64,000 bases of DNA from Actinomadura xylanilytica (GTDB lineage: Bacteria > Actinomycetota > Actinomycetes > Streptosporangiales > Streptosporangiaceae). Below the pieces are notes generated by a model. The model searched no databases, was not told where the DNA came from, and saw only the letters and a list, made by a program, of their open reading frames with translations. The DNA lies in the NCBI RefSeq assembly GCF_030283145.1, contig NZ_JASNWE010000002.1, positions 124,001 to 188,000 on the forward strand, in the 5' to 3' direction. This document shows, one piece after another, positions 21,568 through 30,853 of this stretch (its first letter is position 1; every line of letters starts with the position of its first letter). The position numbers and the translations under genes were made by a program.

Positions 21568-24500
21568 GTGACTCCGACCGGAACGCCTGACGACGAGCCC
21601 AAGGGTGGCCGGTCCGAGCCGGAGCGCCCGCAGACCCCGGAGCAGGCTCCCCCGCCGCCCCCGCAGTGGCTGGATCAGGACCGGCCGCCGGGCGCGCACC
21701 TGCTGCCCGAGACCGAGCCCCTGCCGGAGTTCGGTTCGCCGCCGCCCGAGCCCGCGGACGAGGGCCTGTCCGACCGCACCGTCACCGATCTCGACATCAG
21801 CGGCACGATGCGGACGCAGATCTTCCCGCAGGGCGACCGGCAGGGGCCGCCGCAGGGGCCCCCGTCGTTCAGCGAGGCGTCCTCCCCGTCCGAGCAGGCG
21901 CCGCCGTTCCGTAGCGGCCCGTCCATGGACGAGACCATCACCGACCTGTCGGAGTTCATGCCGGCCGGCGCCGAAGCCGCCGGGGCCGCCGACGACGACC
22001 TGGACGACGACGAGGACGAGGATCTCGACCGGACCCGCGTCGAGCGCCCGAGCGGCACCGCACCCCCCAAGCGCACGCGGACCCAGGTGTCGCAGCCGTT
22101 CGCGGCACCGGAACCGGCCACCCAGCAGATCCCGGCGCCCATGCCGGAGCCCGCAACGGAACAGATCGAGGCTCCCCAGCCGCCCGCGCCGCAGCCACCG
22201 GCCCCTCCGGTGCCGCAGCCGCGACCGCAGCCACCGGCCCCCGAGCCGTTCCCTTGGGCGCAGGAGATGCCCGGCCCGCCGCAGCCTCCGGCGCCGCAGC
22301 CGCCCGCGCCGTCCGCGCCGTCCGCGCCTGAGCCGTTCCCCTGGGCGCAGGAGATCCCCGCCGCGCCGCAGCCCCCCGCGCCCCAGCCCCCGGCACCGCA
22401 GCCGCCGGCACCGTCCGCGCCTGAGCCGTTCCCCTGGGCACAAGAGATCCCCGAGACTCCGCACCAGCACCACCAGCAGCAGGCGCCGCAGCCCGCGCCA
22501 TTCCCTTGGGCGCAGGAGATCCCTGGTCAGCAGGCCGGCGCGCACCAGCAGGCCGCGCCCGACCTCCGGCACCAGGCGGTCCCGCCGCCCCAGATCAACG
22601 AGCCGTGGCGCACCGACGCCCCGTCCAAGCGCGCCAAGCGCAGGCTCAACAAGAAGGTGCTGTTCGGCGCGGTCGGCGGCGTCGCCGCCGTGGCGCTGGT
22701 GGCGGCCGGAGCGGTCGTGCTGCTCGGCGGCGACGACGGGTCCGACGGCGGCGACGACGGCGCCCGGCTCGCGGGCAAGCTGTTCCCCGCCGACCCGGCG
22801 GCCCGCTCCGACGGCCGCGACCAGGAGCTCACCGGCGTCGCCGCGGTCGGCTCGACCGTGGTCGCCGCGGGCGGCGAGGCCGACCCGGGCAACTACCGCG
22901 GCGTGCTGCTGTACTCCACCGACGGCGGCAGGACGTTCAAGTCCGCCGACGTGCAGGGCGCCGACGGCGGGGAGCCCGCCAACGGCGAGGTGCCCCGGCA
23001 GGTGGCCGGCGGCCCGCGCGGCTGGGTCGCGATCGGCACCCGTCCCGGCGGCGGCGCCGTGTGGACGAGCACCGACGGCCGCACCTGGCGCCGCCTCCCG
23101 GACGCCGCCGGCGACGCGTTCGGCCCCGGCAACCGCGTCCAGCGCGTGATCGGCACCGACGGCGGCTTCCTGGCCGTCGGCGAGAACTCCCGCAAGGGCG
23201 ACTTCAGTGACTCGGTCCCCGCGGCCTGGCTGTCCCCGGACGGGCAGCGCTGGGAGGCGCTGACCGGCGGGCAGGTCGGCATCCCGGTGCGCGGCAGGGT
23301 GTCGCTCATCGAGGCCGCGGCGAGCGGCGGCGCGGTGCTGGTCGAGAGCCAGCACACGCCCGCGCCCGGCAAGCCGACGTTCCGCCGGGTGTGGAAGTCG
23401 AGCGACGGCGGCCGTACCTGGGCGCCGGCGAAGGTCCCCGCGCCCAAGGGCACCCGCAACCTGATCATCGGCGGCGGCAGGCCGGGCCTGATGGCGATCC
23501 GCGAGGTCAAGTCCGGCTCCTCGGCGTACGGGCAGGTGTTCACCTCCACCGACGGCGAGCGGTGGAAGCAGGGCGGCAGGATCCGGTCGTCCGGCTACCG
23601 GCAGGTCGACCGGGTCCTGGCCTCCGACGGCGGCTACGTCGGCGTGGTGTCCCGGGGCCGCGACACCCTGGTCGTGCGTTCCGCGGACGGCGCGTCCTGG
23701 CAGGAGGCGGGCACGCTCGCCTCCAACAGCGGCCGGGCACTCCAGGGCGTCGCCGCGTCCGGCGAGCAGACCGTCCTGGTCGGACGCGACACCGGCACCG
23801 GCGACCTCAACTCCCTGCTGGCCGTCCGCGACGCGCGCGGCACCGAGGTCCCGGTCGACCCGGCCAAGATCCCCGGCGCGGTCCGTCCCGACCACGCGGT
23901 CACCGGGCTGGCCGCCAAGGACGGCCGCGCGGTCGCGGTCGGCAGCAGCGGCGGCGAGGCGACGGTCTGGACCTCGCCCGACGGCGCCGCCTGGAACCGC
24001 GCGCAGTTCCCCGGCGGGATGGCCCGCCCGCTGTCCCAGCGGCTGACGGGCGTCGCCGCCGGCGCCAACGGCTGGCTCGCGGTCGGCGACGGCGGCGGGC
24101 AGCCGCGCCGCTCGCTGGTGGTCACCTCCGCGGACGGCGCGAGCTGGCAGGCGGCCGACGGCAACCAGGCCTTCGCGCAGAACGGGCAGCAGTCGCTGGC
24201 CACGTTCGGCGCCGCGGCGGGACCGTCCGGCTATGTCATCGTCGGTGAGGACGGGCTGTCCGGCGCGACATGGTTCTCCGCCGACCTGAAGAACTGGCAG
24301 CGGGGCCGCGGCGTCGGCAGGAACGACCTCACCGCACTGCCGAAGGGCAACCGGTGGCTGCGTTCGGCGGTCGGCGGCGCGTTCGGCTACGTCGCAGCCG
24401 GCGGCGTGCAGGACCCGGCCGCGCAGGACGCCCCGGGCCAGCGTCCGGCGGTGTGGAACTCCACCGACGGCAAGCAGTGGAGGCTGCACCAGCTTCCGCT

Positions 24501-24936
24501 GCCGGCCGGGCTGTCCGAAGGGTCGCTGACGAACGTCACCGCCAAGGGCGACCTGCTCGTCGCGCTGGGCAGTGCGTCCGGCAGCGCCGGTTCGGTGCCG
24601 CTCGGGTACGTCTCGTCCGACGGCGGGAAGACCTGGCGGGGGGTCACCCTCCCCGCGCCCGTGCGCGAGCTGCGCGTCACGGCGCTGACCGCGACGCCCA
24701 AGGGCTTCGCCGCAGCGGGCGCGAGCACCGAGAAGGGCACCTCCGACGTGGTCTCGTGGACGTCGGCCGACGGCTCGGCCTGGCAGGCCGCGACGCCCGG
24801 GGCCGAGGGTCTCGCCGGGCAGGGTGACCAGCAGATCACCGGGCTGGTCGCGCTGGGCGGCAAGCTGCTCGGCGTGGGCCGCAGCGCCGGCGCGGCGGGC
24901 GAGGAGCCCGTCCTGTGGACCCGCCCGGTCCCGTAG
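21568..24936 (+). CDS. large anchored protein: Pro-rich cytoplasmic region, one TM, beta-propeller
   Basis: 1122 residues from GTG 21568 (GGGGAGGG upstream). Residues 1-360 are disordered, P/A/E/Q-rich and acidic, with four copies of a PFPWAQE[IM]P motif. A basic stretch and one membrane helix follow (about 363-388, VLFGAVGGVAAVALVAAGAV). The remaining 700 residues are extracytoplasmic and carry about ten Asp-box-like turns (TSTDGRTW, SSDGGRTW, TSADGASW and others), which predict a large beta-propeller. No sialidase arginine triad was recognised, so it is more likely a binding or scaffold protein than an enzyme. It probably follows the galactan genes in one transcript. Confidence 0.7.
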   Translation: MTPTGTPDDEPKGGRSEPERPQTPEQAPPPPPQWLDQDRPPGAHLLPETEPLPEFGSPPPEPADEGLSDRTVTDLDISGTMRTQIFPQGDRQGPPQGPPSFSEASSPSEQAPPFRSGPSMDETITDLSEFMPAGAEAAGAADDDLDDDEDEDLDRTRVERPSGTAPPKRTRTQVSQPFAAPEPATQQIPAPMPEPATEQIEAPQPPAPQPPAPPVPQPRPQPPAPEPFPWAQEMPGPPQPPAPQPPAPSAPSAPEPFPWAQEIPAAPQPPAPQPPAPQPPAPSAPEPFPWAQEIPETPHQHHQQQAPQPAPFPWAQEIPGQQAGAHQQAAPDLRHQAVPPPQINEPWRTDAPSKRAKRRLNKKVLFGAVGGVAAVALVAAGAVVLLGGDDGSDGGDDGARLAGKLFPADPAARSDGRDQELTGVAAVGSTVVAAGGEADPGNYRGVLLYSTDGGRTFKSADVQGADGGEPANGEVPRQVAGGPRGWVAIGTRPGGGAVWTSTDGRTWRRLPDAAGDAFGPGNRVQRVIGTDGGFLAVGENSRKGDFSDSVPAAWLSPDGQRWEALTGGQVGIPVRGRVSLIEAAASGGAVLVESQHTPAPGKPTFRRVWKSSDGGRTWAPAKVPAPKGTRNLIIGGGRPGLMAIREVKSGSSAYGQVFTSTDGERWKQGGRIRSSGYRQVDRVLASDGGYVGVVSRGRDTLVVRSADGASWQEAGTLASNSGRALQGVAASGEQTVLVGRDTGTGDLNSLLAVRDARGTEVPVDPAKIPGAVRPDHAVTGLAAKDGRAVAVGSSGGEATVWTSPDGAAWNRAQFPGGMARPLSQRLTGVAAGANGWLAVGDGGGQPRRSLVVTSADGASWQAADGNQAFAQNGQQSLATFGAAAGPSGYVIVGEDGLSGATWFSADLKNWQRGRGVGRNDLTALPKGNRWLRSAVGGAFGYVAAGGVQDPAAQDAPGQRPAVWNSTDGKQWRLHQLPLPAGLSEGSLTNVTAKGDLLVALGSASGSAGSVPLGYVSSDGGKTWRGVTLPAPVRELRVTALTATPKGFAAAGASTEKGTSDVVSWTSADGSAWQAATPGAEGLAGQGDQQITGLVALGGKLLGVGRSAGAAGEEPVLWTRPVP
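22242..22524. repeat. PFPWAQE-coding repeats, 4 copies
   Basis: Within the propeller gene, four segments starting near 22242, 22329, 22421 and 22492 encode [EA]PFPWAQE[IM]P, separated by PQPPAP-type linkers of variable length. A conserved short motif in a disordered cytoplasmic tail suggests a repeated docking site. Confidence 0.8.
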
Positions 24937-25050
24937 CCGGAACCGCGCCGGGCACGTCCCGGCCGCCCCGATGGACGCCGCGTCCGGCCCCGGACGCGGC
25001 GTCCGCCCGTTCGGCCGCTGTTCGCGCCCGCCCGCGCGGCGCCCGGGGCG

Positions 25051-26052
25051 TCAGCGTTCGCTGTGGGGCGGCGTCGGCTCGGGCGGCCCGAATCCGCTCG
25101 CGGGGCCCTGAGGGGTGCGCGGGGCGGTGGGACGGGCATGGCGCGGCACGTACGCGGTGGACTCGGCGATCTGCGCGTCCGGGATCTCCAGCCGTCCGCG
25201 CGACCGGTTGCGGCGCGCCCCGTACGGGGCCACCAGCCACCGGTAGAACGGCCGGCGGATCGGCGTCGGGACCAGCCGGTAGCCGCCGCGCACCAGCACG
25301 TTGCGCCAGTACTGCGAGCGCGAGATGAACCCCTCGCGGCGCATCTCGCGCTGGAGGCGCAGCTCGGAGCGGAGCAGCTCGCGCCCGCCGCGCCGCTCGT
25401 AGGCGCCGTCGCCGACCCGGTAGTAGACCAGCGGCTCGGCGACGTTGACCACCCGCGCACCGTTGGCGATCATCCGCACGAACAGCCAGTAGTCCTCCAT
25501 CAGCGGCAGGTCGCCGTACCCGCCCGCCGCGATCACGGCGCTGCGCCGGTAGACCACGGTCGGATGGTTGAAGGGGTCGTGCAGCCGGGAGTAGCGGGCG
25601 ATGTCGAGCGGGTCGCTCGGCGGGATGCGGCGGCCCACGATGTCGTCGGTGTCGGCGCCGAACTCCAGCAGCCCGGCCCCGACCAGGTCCGCGCCCGACT
25701 GCACCAGCGGCACCTGGAGCCGGAAGCGGTGCGGCATCGCCACGTCGTCGGCGTCCATCCGGGCCACGATGTCGCAGCGGCTGGCGTGCAGTCCCGCGTC
25801 CAGGGCCGGGCCGAGACCGCGGTTGTGCTCCAGCGGCAGGAAGGTGACCTCGACCGGGCTGGTGGCGACCAGCTCCTTCAGGCAGACCGCGAGCTCGGCC
25901 GGCACCGGGCCGTCCTGGACGAGCACCACCTGGCTCGGCCGGAGGATCTGGTCGACGACCGCGCTCCGGAACGCCGCCCGGACATACTCCTCCCGGTCAC
26001 CGCCGTAGACGGTCATCAACAGGGTGAAGGGTTCGGGCAGCATGCGGTCCAT
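25051..26052 (-). CDS. family 2 glycosyltransferase
   Basis: 333 residues from ATG 26052 (ATG 26043 is equally possible; no clear Shine-Dalgarno). FTLLMTVYGGDREEYVRAA and VVLVQDGPV open the GT-A fold. The metal motif is ARMDADDVAMPHR, followed by MEDYWLFVRM at the acceptor side, as in teichoic acid or exopolysaccharide GT2 enzymes. No membrane helix is seen, so it acts at the cytoplasmic face. The C-terminal 40 residues are P/R-rich. It probably adds a side sugar or a different glycan strand for the same envelope polymer. Confidence 0.8.
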   Translation of the reverse strand: MDRMLPEPFTLLMTVYGGDREEYVRAAFRSAVVDQILRPSQVVLVQDGPVPAELAVCLKELVATSPVEVTFLPLEHNRGLGPALDAGLHASRCDIVARMDADDVAMPHRFRLQVPLVQSGADLVGAGLLEFGADTDDIVGRRIPPSDPLDIARYSRLHDPFNHPTVVYRRSAVIAAGGYGDLPLMEDYWLFVRMIANGARVVNVAEPLVYYRVGDGAYERRGGRELLRSELRLQREMRREGFISRSQYWRNVLVRGGYRLVPTPIRRPFYRWLVAPYGARRNRSRGRLEIPDAQIAESTAYVPRHARPTAPRTPQGPASGFGPPEPTPPHSER

Positions 26053-26084
26053 TTCGGAAGTGGGCCGTAGTCGCCCACCGGAGC

Positions 26085-26170
26085 CCGGGGCGGGGGGTGG
26101 CTCCTCAGGGCTGAGGGGGTTGGGGGAGTTCAGGGGGTCGAGGGGGCGGGGCGGGGAGGCGGGGCGGGGA
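26085..26170. other. G-run tract with G-quadruplex potential
   Basis: About 86 bases with at least ten runs of three to six G on the plus strand, for example 26092-26097, 26115-26119, 26133-26137 and 26142-26146. It lies just upstream of the leftward glycosyltransferase start, so it would be in its promoter or 5' leader with the G-rich strand as template. Length change by slippage is plausible. Confidence 0.6.
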
Positions 26171-26329
26171 GCAGACTTTACCGACGTCCTAGTTGTGACG
26201 CTTTATTGCCATTGATGGTTTGCGCGCCGCCAAGATACCGGTGCGCCCGGACGGACGCCGCCCGAACACCGCGATGCCGGGCGCCTTCTCGCGGCCGTCA
26301 CCAGCCGGACGCCCCCGGATCACCTAGGT

Positions 26330-27790
26330 CTACTTACAAATGTCCTGATCTGCACGAATCTCACCGGCGACCTTGGGCAGCCGCTGGTTCAGCCCCGGCA
26401 GATTCGCCCCGTCCGTGCCGATGATCAGGTAGACGATCCCGGGCCGCCCCCCGGCCCACGCGCGCGGCGGATGGCCGGGCAGTGCGTTGGCCAGCGTCAC
26501 CGCCTGCCGCTCGGCGCCCGCCCCGTAGAGGATCTGCGTGCGCCCCGCGGCGGACGCCTTGCGGGTGCCCACCTTGACGACCTTGAAGTTCTCCTCCTGG
26601 AGCTGGTCGGCCGTGCGCTGCCCCAGGTTCTGGATCTTGGTCCCGTTGTAGACGGCGACCCGCACCAGCACGTGCCTGACGGGCTGCACCTTGGGGCCGT
26701 CCGGCTGCGCGGGCACCGGCGGCGGGGGCGGCTCGGGCGGCGCGTTGTCGCCGCGGACCGACTGGAAGAGCGGTCCCGCCAGCGCCATGTTGAACTGCAC
26801 GCGGTTCTTGTCCGCCGGGTACGCCTGCACCGGGACGGTCACAAAGCGGATCTTGCCGGCGCTGATCCCGCGCAGGCTCCCGGCCAGCTTCTGCATGACC
26901 GACAGCGACAGCCGGTCGTCGGCCTTGAGCGACTTGGTCGTGGCCGACAGGAAGTTGTAGGTGCGGCCCGGGTCGGTGAGCATGCCCTTGTCGGTGGCCT
27001 TCTTGACGACCGAGGCCATGAACGCCTGCTGCCGGGTGATCCGCGACAGGTCCGAGCCGTCGCCCAGCCCGCCGGTGCGGGTGCGCACGTAGCCGAGGGC
27101 CTGGTCGCCGCGGACGGTCTGCCGGCCGCGCTTGAGATGCAGTTCGGCCTTGGGGTCGTCGACGGCCTTCGGCACGCAGATCTCGACCCCGTCGAGCGCG
27201 TTCACCACCCGCTTGAAGCCGGAGAAGTCCACCTCGACGTAGTGGTCGATCCGGATGTTGGTGACGGCCTCGATGGTCTTCCAGGTGCAGGCGGGACCGC
27301 CGTAGGCGTACGCCGAGTTGATCATGTCGAGGTGGACCGGCGAGGTGCCCTTCCCCTTCCGCTTCCTGCACGAGGGGATGTTGACCATCGAGTCGCGCGG
27401 GAAGCTGATCCCGATGGCCTGCTCGCCGCCGGGAGAGATGTGCAGCAGGATCGTGGTGTCGGACCGCTGCCCCTCCTCGGTGCCGTACCGGGCGTTCTCC
27501 CCCTCGCGGGTGTCGGAGCCCATCAGCAGGATGTTCATCGCGTTGTTCAGCTTGGCCGGGCGGTTGTCGCCCAGCTTGTCGTCCACGTGCTCGCGGTCGA
27601 TCTGCCCGTCGAGCCGCCGCCAGAAGCCGTACGCGGTGATGCTGCCCACCACCAGCAGGGCCGACATCGCGATCGACACCCAGCCGAGCACGCGCCAGCG
27701 CCGCCCCCGCTCCGGCGGTCCCGGAGGCGGTGGGGCGGTGTCGGCGTAGTAGACGCGCTGCGGCGGGGCTGTTCGCTGCATCCGTAACAT
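26330..27790 (-). CDS. LytR-CpsA-Psr (LCP) phosphotransferase with LytR_C domain
   Basis: 486 residues from ATG 27790 (ATG 27781 also fits). A proline-rich cytoplasmic start is followed by one membrane helix (about 33-55) and the LCP domain with LLMGSDTR, QRSDTTILLHI, ISFPRDSMV and the arginine-rich YVRTRTGGLGDGSDLSRITRQQ. A second LytR_C domain follows after residue 350 (VAVYNGTKIQNLGQRTADQL). LCP enzymes move lipid-linked glycans onto peptidoglycan outside the membrane, and in mycobacteria Lcp1 joins arabinogalactan. Here it is the natural candidate to attach the galactofuranan. Confidence 0.9.
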   Translation of the reverse strand: MLRMQRTAPPQRVYYADTAPPPPGPPERGRRWRVLGWVSIAMSALLVVGSITAYGFWRRLDGQIDREHVDDKLGDNRPAKLNNAMNILLMGSDTREGENARYGTEEGQRSDTTILLHISPGGEQAIGISFPRDSMVNIPSCRKRKGKGTSPVHLDMINSAYAYGGPACTWKTIEAVTNIRIDHYVEVDFSGFKRVVNALDGVEICVPKAVDDPKAELHLKRGRQTVRGDQALGYVRTRTGGLGDGSDLSRITRQQAFMASVVKKATDKGMLTDPGRTYNFLSATTKSLKADDRLSLSVMQKLAGSLRGISAGKIRFVTVPVQAYPADKNRVQFNMALAGPLFQSVRGDNAPPEPPPPPVPAQPDGPKVQPVRHVLVRVAVYNGTKIQNLGQRTADQLQEENFKVVKVGTRKASAAGRTQILYGAGAERQAVTLANALPGHPPRAWAGGRPGIVYLIIGTDGANLPGLNQRLPKVAGEIRADQDICK

Positions 27791-27842
27791 TTCAGCACAG
27801 ATTGGACACAGGCCACCCGCGTCGCGGGAAAGTCGTCCCGTT

Positions 27843-27882
27843 CGCGCACCGGGGTTCCGGAGCCCCGGTGCGCGACTAGACT
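27843..27882 (+). promoter_or_regulatory. palindrome and TAGACT -10 box before the DUF6177-like gene
   Basis: A perfect 12-base inverted repeat (27843-27854 and 27863-27874, 8-base loop) is followed at once by TAGACT (27877-27882), an actinomycete -10 consensus. The ATG of the next gene is 9 bases further on, so the transcript would have almost no leader. The palindrome sits where -35 contacts or a repressor would be. Confidence 0.45.
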
Positions 27883-27891
27883 CCGGTCAGG

Positions 27892-28842
27892 ATGAGCACC
27901 GTAGACGCACTGACCGATCAGGCCATGGTCGTGTTACAGGACCGGCCCGTGGTCCCGCTCAGCCCGTGGCTGAGCCAGGCCATGGACGACTGCGGCGGCA
28001 CCGGCCGCACCTTGCAGCTCGTCACCCCCCTCGACTCGCGGCTCTCCCTCCCCCTCCGCACCGCCGCCACCGGCGAGGACGTGCACTGGGTCGTCCGGCA
28101 CGGCGACGGCTACTACGAGGGCCTCACCGGACGCCCGCTGCGCTGGAGCGGCAGCACGTTCGCGCCGATCCCCGAGGCCCGCGACTACGCGCCCGGCTTC
28201 ACCACCCGGCCCACCGCCCCGATCGGCGCCCAGCTCACCCTCGTCTACCGCACCAAGCACGGCCCCGCGGGCGGCATCGGCGGCCCGGTCGAACGGCTGC
28301 TCCAGCTCCTCACCGGCAAACCGCCGGCCGGCCTCGGCGCCGCCGAGCCGCTCGAACACGTCTGGCGCGGCGACACGCTCACCGAGTACGCGCGCGGACG
28401 GTCGGTCTCGCGGCTCCTGGTTGTCGGCGACGGCCCGCGCCCGGCCCAGGCGATCTGCGAGTTCAGCGCCACCGACGGCGGCGGCGTCGCCGAGGTCAGC
28501 ACCATCACCGTCGGCTACGCGCAGGACGACCCGCCGCCGCTCCAGCACCTGCCCTCGCTGGTCGGCGCGCTCGCCGCCGACCAGCCGGTCGCGTCCCTGT
28601 TCGTGCAGCTCACGCCGGGCCGCGCCGACCTCACCACCGAACCGCGCTGGACCGGCGCCGCCGCCCCCGTCGGGCTCGCGGTCAGCGGCCACCTCACCGG
28701 CCCCGCCGGCATCCCCGGCCAGCACATCGGCCCCGCGCACTCGCCGCTGACGCTCTTCCCGCTCGGCGACGGCCGCTCCCCCGACGGCTGGCAGCGGCAC
28801 AGCCTGCTGATGCAGCACCTCCAGTCGATCCCGCAAAGCTGA
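27892..28842 (+). CDS. type VII secretion-associated protein, DUF6177-like
   Basis: 316 residues from ATG 27892. It opens STVDALTDQAMVVLQDRPVVPLS and continues as a soluble mixed alpha/beta protein with no signal or membrane helix. The sequence recalls DUF6177, a family seen in ESX loci of Streptomyces and relatives; this is from memory. A T7SS chaperone or regulator role is inferred only from position. It marks the left edge of the secretion cluster and diverges from the LCP gene across 101 bp. Confidence 0.5.
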   Translation: MSTVDALTDQAMVVLQDRPVVPLSPWLSQAMDDCGGTGRTLQLVTPLDSRLSLPLRTAATGEDVHWVVRHGDGYYEGLTGRPLRWSGSTFAPIPEARDYAPGFTTRPTAPIGAQLTLVYRTKHGPAGGIGGPVERLLQLLTGKPPAGLGAAEPLEHVWRGDTLTEYARGRSVSRLLVVGDGPRPAQAICEFSATDGGGVAEVSTITVGYAQDDPPPLQHLPSLVGALAADQPVASLFVQLTPGRADLTTEPRWTGAAAPVGLAVSGHLTGPAGIPGQHIGPAHSPLTLFPLGDGRSPDGWQRHSLLMQHLQSIPQS

Positions 28843-28888
28843 TCTCCCCCCGGGTGGGCGAAAGCCGCATCCGGTACGGTCTGTACAC

Positions 28889-30301
28889 ATGGGGGAGGCA
28901 GGTCGGTTCGACGCGCTCGAGCGAGCCGTCGAAGGCAGCCTGGCCGAGGGGTCTCTCGGCTTCGACGGCGACGCGGGCGTGCTGTCGGCAGGCGGTGTCC
29001 CCCTCGCCGCCACCGGCGCGCTGATCGCCGCCGGCGCCGGCGGCGTCGGCCTGCTGGTCAGCGGGGCACTGCTGTCCCTCACCGGGCTGGACGGCCCGGC
29101 CGGCCTCGCGCTCGCGCCCGGTGTCTCCCTGCTCCTGCTCTCCCTCGCCTTCGTCCTCCTGCTGCGCTTCACGCCGCTGCCGCGGCTGTGGCCCCGCCTG
29201 GAGCTGCGGTTCACCGAACGGGTCATCGCCCGCCGCGGCGTGCGGGTCCCGTTCGGCGAGCTGCGTCCCGAGCACCTGGTCTGGCGCGACGGACGGTTCT
29301 TCCGGCGCCTCTACGTCCGGCATCCGCGGATCCGCGGGCCGCTCGCCGAGTTCTTCGAGAACGAGGGTCGGCAGGCGGACGAGTTCCACCGCAGGCTGTG
29401 GGAGCTGATCGGCACGGCCGGGCCGTCCGGCTCGCTCACCCCGGTGCAGCGCTGGATCCTCGGCGCCGCCGCCCAGTACGGCGCGTTCAACGGTTTCCGG
29501 CTCGACCGGCTCGGCACCGCGCCCGGCACCGAGGCCGCCGCCGCCGACCGGCGGGCCGCGCACGAGCTGCTCCGCGACCCCTGGGGCGCCTACGACCTGG
29601 AGCAGCTACTCGGCGCGGCGAACTGGCTCGTCCAGGACGGGCACCGCGCGGGCTTCGCCCACGACGCCGAGCTGGCCGCCCGGCCCCCGGCCGAGCGGGA
29701 GGAGTACGCGAGCCTGCTCCGCGAGATCGACACCCAGATCGCCGGCGACCAGCTCGAACCGCCGTTCATCGAACGGCTCATCGAGCTCGTCCGGATCCGC
29801 TACGGCGCCGAGGGCCCCGAGTACGCGCGGCTCGTCCCCTCGCTGCTGCGCGACGAGCCGGGCGCCGACGTCGGCGAGGAGGGCTCGGAGCTGTCGCGGT
29901 TCCTGAACGCGCTCTTCAACGACCGCGACCACGCCGCCGAGGAGCTGCACCGGCTGGAGGCCCTCACCGACCCGGAGCTGCGCGCCAACGCCGAGCGCTT
30001 CCTGGTCTGGGACTACGGGCGGGCCCTGATGCTCTACCGCTGGGGCCGGATGGTGGGCTGGCTCACCGAGGAGTACTGCTGGGACCGGATGCTCCCGCTC
30101 GCCATCGACGTCCAGCGCCGCTACACGTCCTGGCACGACATGGCCACCTGCTACCTCCAGGGCCGGCTGCTGTGGTCGGGCGGCACGGGCGACGGCGACC
30201 GGTCCGGGCACGAGGCGCTCGTGGACGAGCTGGCCGCCGACCCGCACAGCCCGTGGAACCTGACCGCCTGGAACCTCGACCTCCGCCGCGACTGGACCTG
30301 A
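28889..30301 (+). CDS. membrane protein with C-terminal DUF1266 domain
   Basis: 470 residues. Two hydrophobic segments lie between about 35 and 95 (ALIAAGAGGVGLLVSGALLS and LAPGVSLLLLSLAFVLLLRF), then a soluble helical region. The last 110 residues carry WDYGRALMLYRWGRMVGWLTEEY, with SWHDMATCYLQGRLLW. Conserved W-D-x-x-R, G-W-[LI]-[TS]-E-E and S-W-x(3)-x-Y-x-x-G-R are the DUF1266 pattern. DUF1266 proteins recur near polymorphic toxin and secretion genes, but no activity is established. ATG 28889 lacks a strong ribosome site. Confidence 0.65.
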   Translation: MGEAGRFDALERAVEGSLAEGSLGFDGDAGVLSAGGVPLAATGALIAAGAGGVGLLVSGALLSLTGLDGPAGLALAPGVSLLLLSLAFVLLLRFTPLPRLWPRLELRFTERVIARRGVRVPFGELRPEHLVWRDGRFFRRLYVRHPRIRGPLAEFFENEGRQADEFHRRLWELIGTAGPSGSLTPVQRWILGAAAQYGAFNGFRLDRLGTAPGTEAAAADRRAAHELLRDPWGAYDLEQLLGAANWLVQDGHRAGFAHDAELAARPPAEREEYASLLREIDTQIAGDQLEPPFIERLIELVRIRYGAEGPEYARLVPSLLRDEPGADVGEEGSELSRFLNALFNDRDHAAEELHRLEALTDPELRANAERFLVWDYGRALMLYRWGRMVGWLTEEYCWDRMLPLAIDVQRRYTSWHDMATCYLQGRLLWSGGTGDGDRSGHEALVDELAADPHSPWNLTAWNLDLRRDWT

Positions 30302-30475
30302 CGCCCGCCGCCGCGGCCTTCGAGGTCCGACCGGCGGCCCGCCCGCCGCCGAAACCGACGCGCTAAGAAGCCGTCAAACGCGCTAGGAGCGCGTAAAGCC
30401 GTCTTGCCGCCCGGCTCCCGATGATCTCCAATTGCTGATCACGCATGCCCGTCCCGCAGCAGTGGAGAAACCATC

Positions 30476-30853
30476 GTGAACGACATATCGAGACTCCTGA
30501 ACGGCCCTGCCGCCGCAGAGGGCACCGACCGGCCGCCCTGGGCGCCTCCGGCCGGCCCGCAGCAGGTCCAGGTGGAGATCGACCGCCTGCGCGAGATCCA
30601 GGCCGGGCTGCCGAAGGCCGCCGAGCCGCTGGAGCGGGCGGTCAGGGAGCTGGTCGGCCTCGGCGTCTCCGAGGCGTCCTTCACCTCGTTCACCTACTCC
30701 CTCGCGATCGCCTACAACGAGGTCGAGGCGTACACGCTCCAGGAGCTGAAGCACCGGGCCGAGGACGCCGTCCGCTACCACGAGATGGTGAAGGCGTCGG
30801 CCGACGCCTGGGAGGCCGCCGAGCAGTCGAGCACGGTCGGGCCGGGCGCCTGA
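30476..30853 (+). CDS. small helical T7SS partner protein (module 3)
   Basis: 125 residues from GTG 30476. After a P/A-rich start it is all helix (QVQVEIDRLREIQAGLPKAA and onward), with a central FTYSLAIAYNEVEAYTLQEL turn. That turn corresponds to MAYPxAxQFAxEDLxTH in the small proteins at 53166 and 56351. It overlaps the next gene as TGATG. By family behaviour of WXG100-like pairs it would form a heterodimer with the downstream protein. No WXG motif is present, so it is a diverged member. Confidence 0.55.
   Translation: MNDISRLLNGPAAAEGTDRPPWAPPAGPQQVQVEIDRLREIQAGLPKAAEPLERAVRELVGLGVSEASFTSFTYSLAIAYNEVEAYTLQELKHRAEDAVRYHEMVKASADAWEAAEQSSTVGPGA

Noticed and set aside
20386..24489. 1367-codon antisense frame across the sulfotransferase, GT and propeller genes
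   Set aside because: It crosses three real genes and their spacers, with R/G/A/L-rich filler. Not a gene.
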